Assembly (NCBI GenBank): GCA_964461885.1
Contig: CAYWVY010000076.1
Location: forward strand, 1 to 8,737
Source of the DNA: UBA288 sp964461885
GTDB taxonomy: Archaea; Halobacteriota; Methanomicrobia; Methanomicrobiales; Methanospirillaceae
DNA: 8,737 nucleotides
Reading direction: 5' to 3'
The notes below the pieces were generated by a model that was given only the letters and a program-made list of their open reading frames with translations, searched no databases and had not been told where the DNA came from. The translations under genes and the position numbers were made by a program. Numbering within the stretch: the stretch's first letter is position 1; every line of letters begins with the position of its first letter. This document shows, piece by piece, positions 7,051 through 8,737 of this stretch.

Positions 7051-7082
7051 ATTATCGTATAATCGAATATACGTATATACTG
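7051..7082 (+). promoter_or_regulatory. Leaderless promoter with overlapping inverted repeats (likely ArsR operator)
   Basis: This is an AT-rich island directly before the permease ATG. It contains ATTAT-CGT-ATAAT (7051-7063), CGTATA-N6-TATACG (7056-7073) and a perfect 12-bp palindrome ATATACGTATAT (7067-7078). The CGTATA hexamer thus occurs three times in alternating orientation. A TATA element within 7055-7063 would place the transcription start close to 7083, and there is no Shine-Dalgarno sequence before the ATG, which suggests leaderless translation. Dimeric winged-helix repressors of the ArsR family bind such inverted repeats over or next to the promoter. The ArsR encoded downstream is the obvious candidate. 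Binding itself is inference. Confidence 0.6.
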
Positions 7083-8159
7083 ATGACAGGCATCAACGAT
7101 CTGTATACCGCGGGCCAGTTCTTCCTGACCATCACGGCCGAACTTATCGTGCTCTTCATCGGGATCAGCTTCCTTGTCGGGCTGATCCAGGCGTACGTGC
7201 CCGAGGAGAGGATCCGGCGCGCCCTCACGAGTCGGCACCCCGCGATCGGCGCAATCCTCGGGGCGATCTTCGGCGCGCTCACCCCGTTCTGCTCCTGCTC
7301 GACCATCCCGGTCCTTGTTGGCCTGCTCAGGACCCGGGTCCCCTTCGCATCCTGCATGTCGTACCTGTTCGCGTCCCCGCTCCTGAATCCGGTCATTGTC
7401 CTGATGCTGATCGCGCTCTTCGGGCTCGTCCCGACCATCATCTACGGCGTCACGACGTTCGCGATCGCAGTCCTCGCCGGCCTCCTCCTTGAGCAGCGCG
7501 GCTACCTGCGGTACGTAAAACCGGCTGGGACGGGGGTGGGCGGGGCAGCCATGCCGGCCCCCGCCTGCTCGTGCAGCGCCGCCCCCGCCCCGATCGCCGG
7601 CTGCTGCTCCGCCGCCGTCGAGGCAGCGCCGACTCCCGGCGGCTGTTCCTGCGGTAGCGAACCTGCCGATCTGACAGACGGTTGCTACCCCGCCGCCGGG
7701 GAGCCCGCGCCCGCCACGGACCACCGCGCCCGCCTCAGCTCCGCGCTCCGGTTCGCACTCAACCTCTTCCGCCAGGTCGTCCCCTACCTGATCCTCGGTG
7801 CCGCGATTGGAGCCTTCATCTACGGCTTCATCCCGGAGAACCTGATCGTCGCGTTCGCCGGCGCCGACAACCCGCTGGCCATCCCGATCGCCGCAGTCAT
7901 CGGCATCCCAATGTACATCCGGGCCGAGACGATCATCCCGATCAGCGCCGTCCTCGCGGCCAAGGGGATGGGGGTCGGGGCGGTCATCGCACTGATCATC
8001 GGGGGAGCGGGAGCGAGCATCCCCGAGGTCACCCTCCTCGCGTCCATCTTCCAGCGCCGGCTCGTCGCGGCATTCGTCGTCACCGTCCTCGGGGTCGCGA
8101 TCATCACAGGCCTCCTGATGCAGCTGCTCCAGAACGCCGGCCTGATCGTCTTCGCGTGA
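7083..8159 (+). CDS. ArsP/DUF318-family permease with cysteine-rich central loop
   Basis: This 358-residue integral membrane permease is of the UPF0718/DUF318 (ArsP_1) family, some members of which export trivalent organoarsenicals. Two hydrophobic halves (about residues 10-137 and 220-352) are visible, together probably eight helices. The first half holds the family signature GALTPFCSCSTIPVLVGLL (64-82) with C70 and C72, followed by SPLLNPVI (98-105). The second half holds the related IGIPMYIRAETIIPIS (273-288) and GGAGASIPEVTLLASIF (307-323). The hydrophilic loop between the halves (about 145-219) is unusual: it carries seven cysteines (C162, C164, C174, C175, C188, C190, C201) among Ala/Pro/Gly residues and could bind a soft metal. 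The gene is preceded by a palindrome-rich promoter and followed after 7 nt by an arsR-family gene, forming an operon. The substrate (inorganic As(III), methylarsenite, Cu, Zn or other) cannot be told from sequence alone. Confidence 0.88.
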   Translation: MTGINDLYTAGQFFLTITAELIVLFIGISFLVGLIQAYVPEERIRRALTSRHPAIGAILGAIFGALTPFCSCSTIPVLVGLLRTRVPFASCMSYLFASPLLNPVIVLMLIALFGLVPTIIYGVTTFAIAVLAGLLLEQRGYLRYVKPAGTGVGGAAMPAPACSCSAAPAPIAGCCSAAVEAAPTPGGCSCGSEPADLTDGCYPAAGEPAPATDHRARLSSALRFALNLFRQVVPYLILGAAIGAFIYGFIPENLIVAFAGADNPLAIPIAAVIGIPMYIRAETIIPISAVLAAKGMGVGAVIALIIGGAGASIPEVTLLASIFQRRLVAAFVVTVLGVAIITGLLMQLLQNAGLIVFA

Positions 8160-8166
8160 AAGGTCT

Positions 8167-8595
8167 ATGAAGTCTGCCGATGCACCGAGTGATTGCATGA
8201 CGCCGACACGGCCGGATGGCGCCGCGCTCCTGGCCTACACCATCCTCTTCAAGGCGCTCTCGGACGAGACCCGGCTCCGGATTTATCTGCTGCTGGGCAG
8301 GGGCGAGCTCTGCGTCTGCCAGATCCAGGTAGCCCTCGCAATGTCGCAGGCGAAGGTCTCGCGACATCTCACGGTTCTCCGGCACGCGGGCCTGGTGACC
8401 TCCCGGCGCGAGGGGCTCTGGATGTACTACTCGCGGGCACCGCCCAGATCCTTCCCGCACCGTGCCGTGATGGACCGGATCGTCGAGCTGCTGGAGACCG
8501 ACTCGCAGCTCATGGCCTCGGTGGTAAGCGATCCCCGGTACGTGTCCCTGCCGCTCGACGAGATGGCGCGGATGGCCGAGGATCGGAAGGACTGA
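8167..8595 (+). CDS. arsR: ArsR/SmtB-family metal-responsive repressor
   Basis: This 142-residue winged helix-turn-helix repressor contains FKALSDETRLRIYLLL (28-43) and the metal-site motif E47-L-C49-V-C51 (ELCVC). In classical ArsR proteins this motif binds As(III)/Sb(III) at the first DNA-binding-domain helix. It is followed by the recognition region SQAKVSRHLTVLRHAGLV (60-77) and the wing REGLWMYYS. The C-terminal tail (about 105-142) is longer than in minimal ArsR proteins and has no cysteine. In the family, metal binding releases the protein from its operator and derepresses the efflux genes. The gene lies 7 nt after the permease, so it is probably autoregulated from the promoter at 7051-7082. 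The start is ambiguous: ATG 8167 (AAAGGT very close upstream) or ATG 8197 (GAGTGAT just upstream, product 132 residues). The longer form adds a Cys at residue 10, a possible third thiol ligand. Confidence 0.92.
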   Translation: MKSADAPSDCMTPTRPDGAALLAYTILFKALSDETRLRIYLLLGRGELCVCQIQVALAMSQAKVSRHLTVLRHAGLVTSRREGLWMYYSRAPPRSFPHRAVMDRIVELLETDSQLMASVVSDPRYVSLPLDEMARMAEDRKD

Positions 8596-8737
8596 AACGG
8601 CGCCTGCCTCCCTCCGGAACGGCAGTCAGGCCGCGAGATGCGCCAGGAACAGGGGAGAGGAATGGGGGATGCCTGGCGCCGCTCCCGGCCTACATTCTCT
8701 GTGGCATGGTCCGCCGGTGCAGCATCATCGTGACGGC

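Noticed and set aside
6939..8198. 419-codon open frame on the minus strand
   Set aside because: It is antisense to the permease, with a low-complexity Asp/Arg/Glu/Gly translation and no family motif.
8662..8733. ATG with a purine-rich upstream RBS near the right edge
   Set aside because: The frame closes after 23 codons with no recognisable content. The last 142 nt of the window hold no gene I can support.

Overview
The window looks like part of a draft genome of a GC-rich methanogenic archaeon, most likely of the order Methanomicrobiales (Methanoculleus-like). Three things point there. First, there is a clear Mmp10, the radical SAM enzyme that methylates an arginine of methyl-coenzyme M reductase, found in organisms that carry MCR. 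Second, ADP-forming acyl-CoA synthetase and F420-dependent LLM oxidoreductase sequences are present. Third, the promoters look archaeal: short AT-rich TATA boxes in otherwise GC-rich DNA. Genus is an inference; no rRNA or other marker gene lies in the window.

Layout. Positions 1-667 hold no gene I can recognise. A small three-helix membrane protein follows (668-937, +). From 1132 to about 2250 on the minus strand lies a decayed stretch. It holds an F420-dependent oxidoreductase that has lost its N-terminus and carries frameshifts and stops, cut by a 100-N assembly gap. Next to it is a fragmented unrecognised ORF that still has a good TATA box and ribosome-binding site. Positions 2331-2788 are without a convincing gene. 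The two best genes come next on the plus strand, 39 nt apart: a fused ADP-forming acetyl/acyl-CoA synthetase (2836-4878) and mmp10 (4918-6147).

The last third is a metal/metalloid-response locus on the plus strand. It has a 53-residue zinc-ribbon-like protein, a frameshifted and C-terminally truncated ArsF-like protein, an ArsP/DUF318-type permease and an ArsR/SmtB repressor with an ELCVC metal-site motif. The permease has a seven-cysteine loop between its two halves. Its start lies directly behind an AT-rich promoter packed with overlapping inverted repeats, a likely ArsR operator in a leaderless promoter. The simplest model is that the repressor, encoded 7 nt after the permease, senses a thiophilic metal(loid) and controls export of that metal(loid) or an organic derivative by the permease.

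The central genes are established families. The most unusual items are the cysteine-rich permease loop with its structured operator, the beta-alpha order of the synthetase, and the assembly gap whose edges share 11 identical bases. I do not see evidence for a wholly new system.
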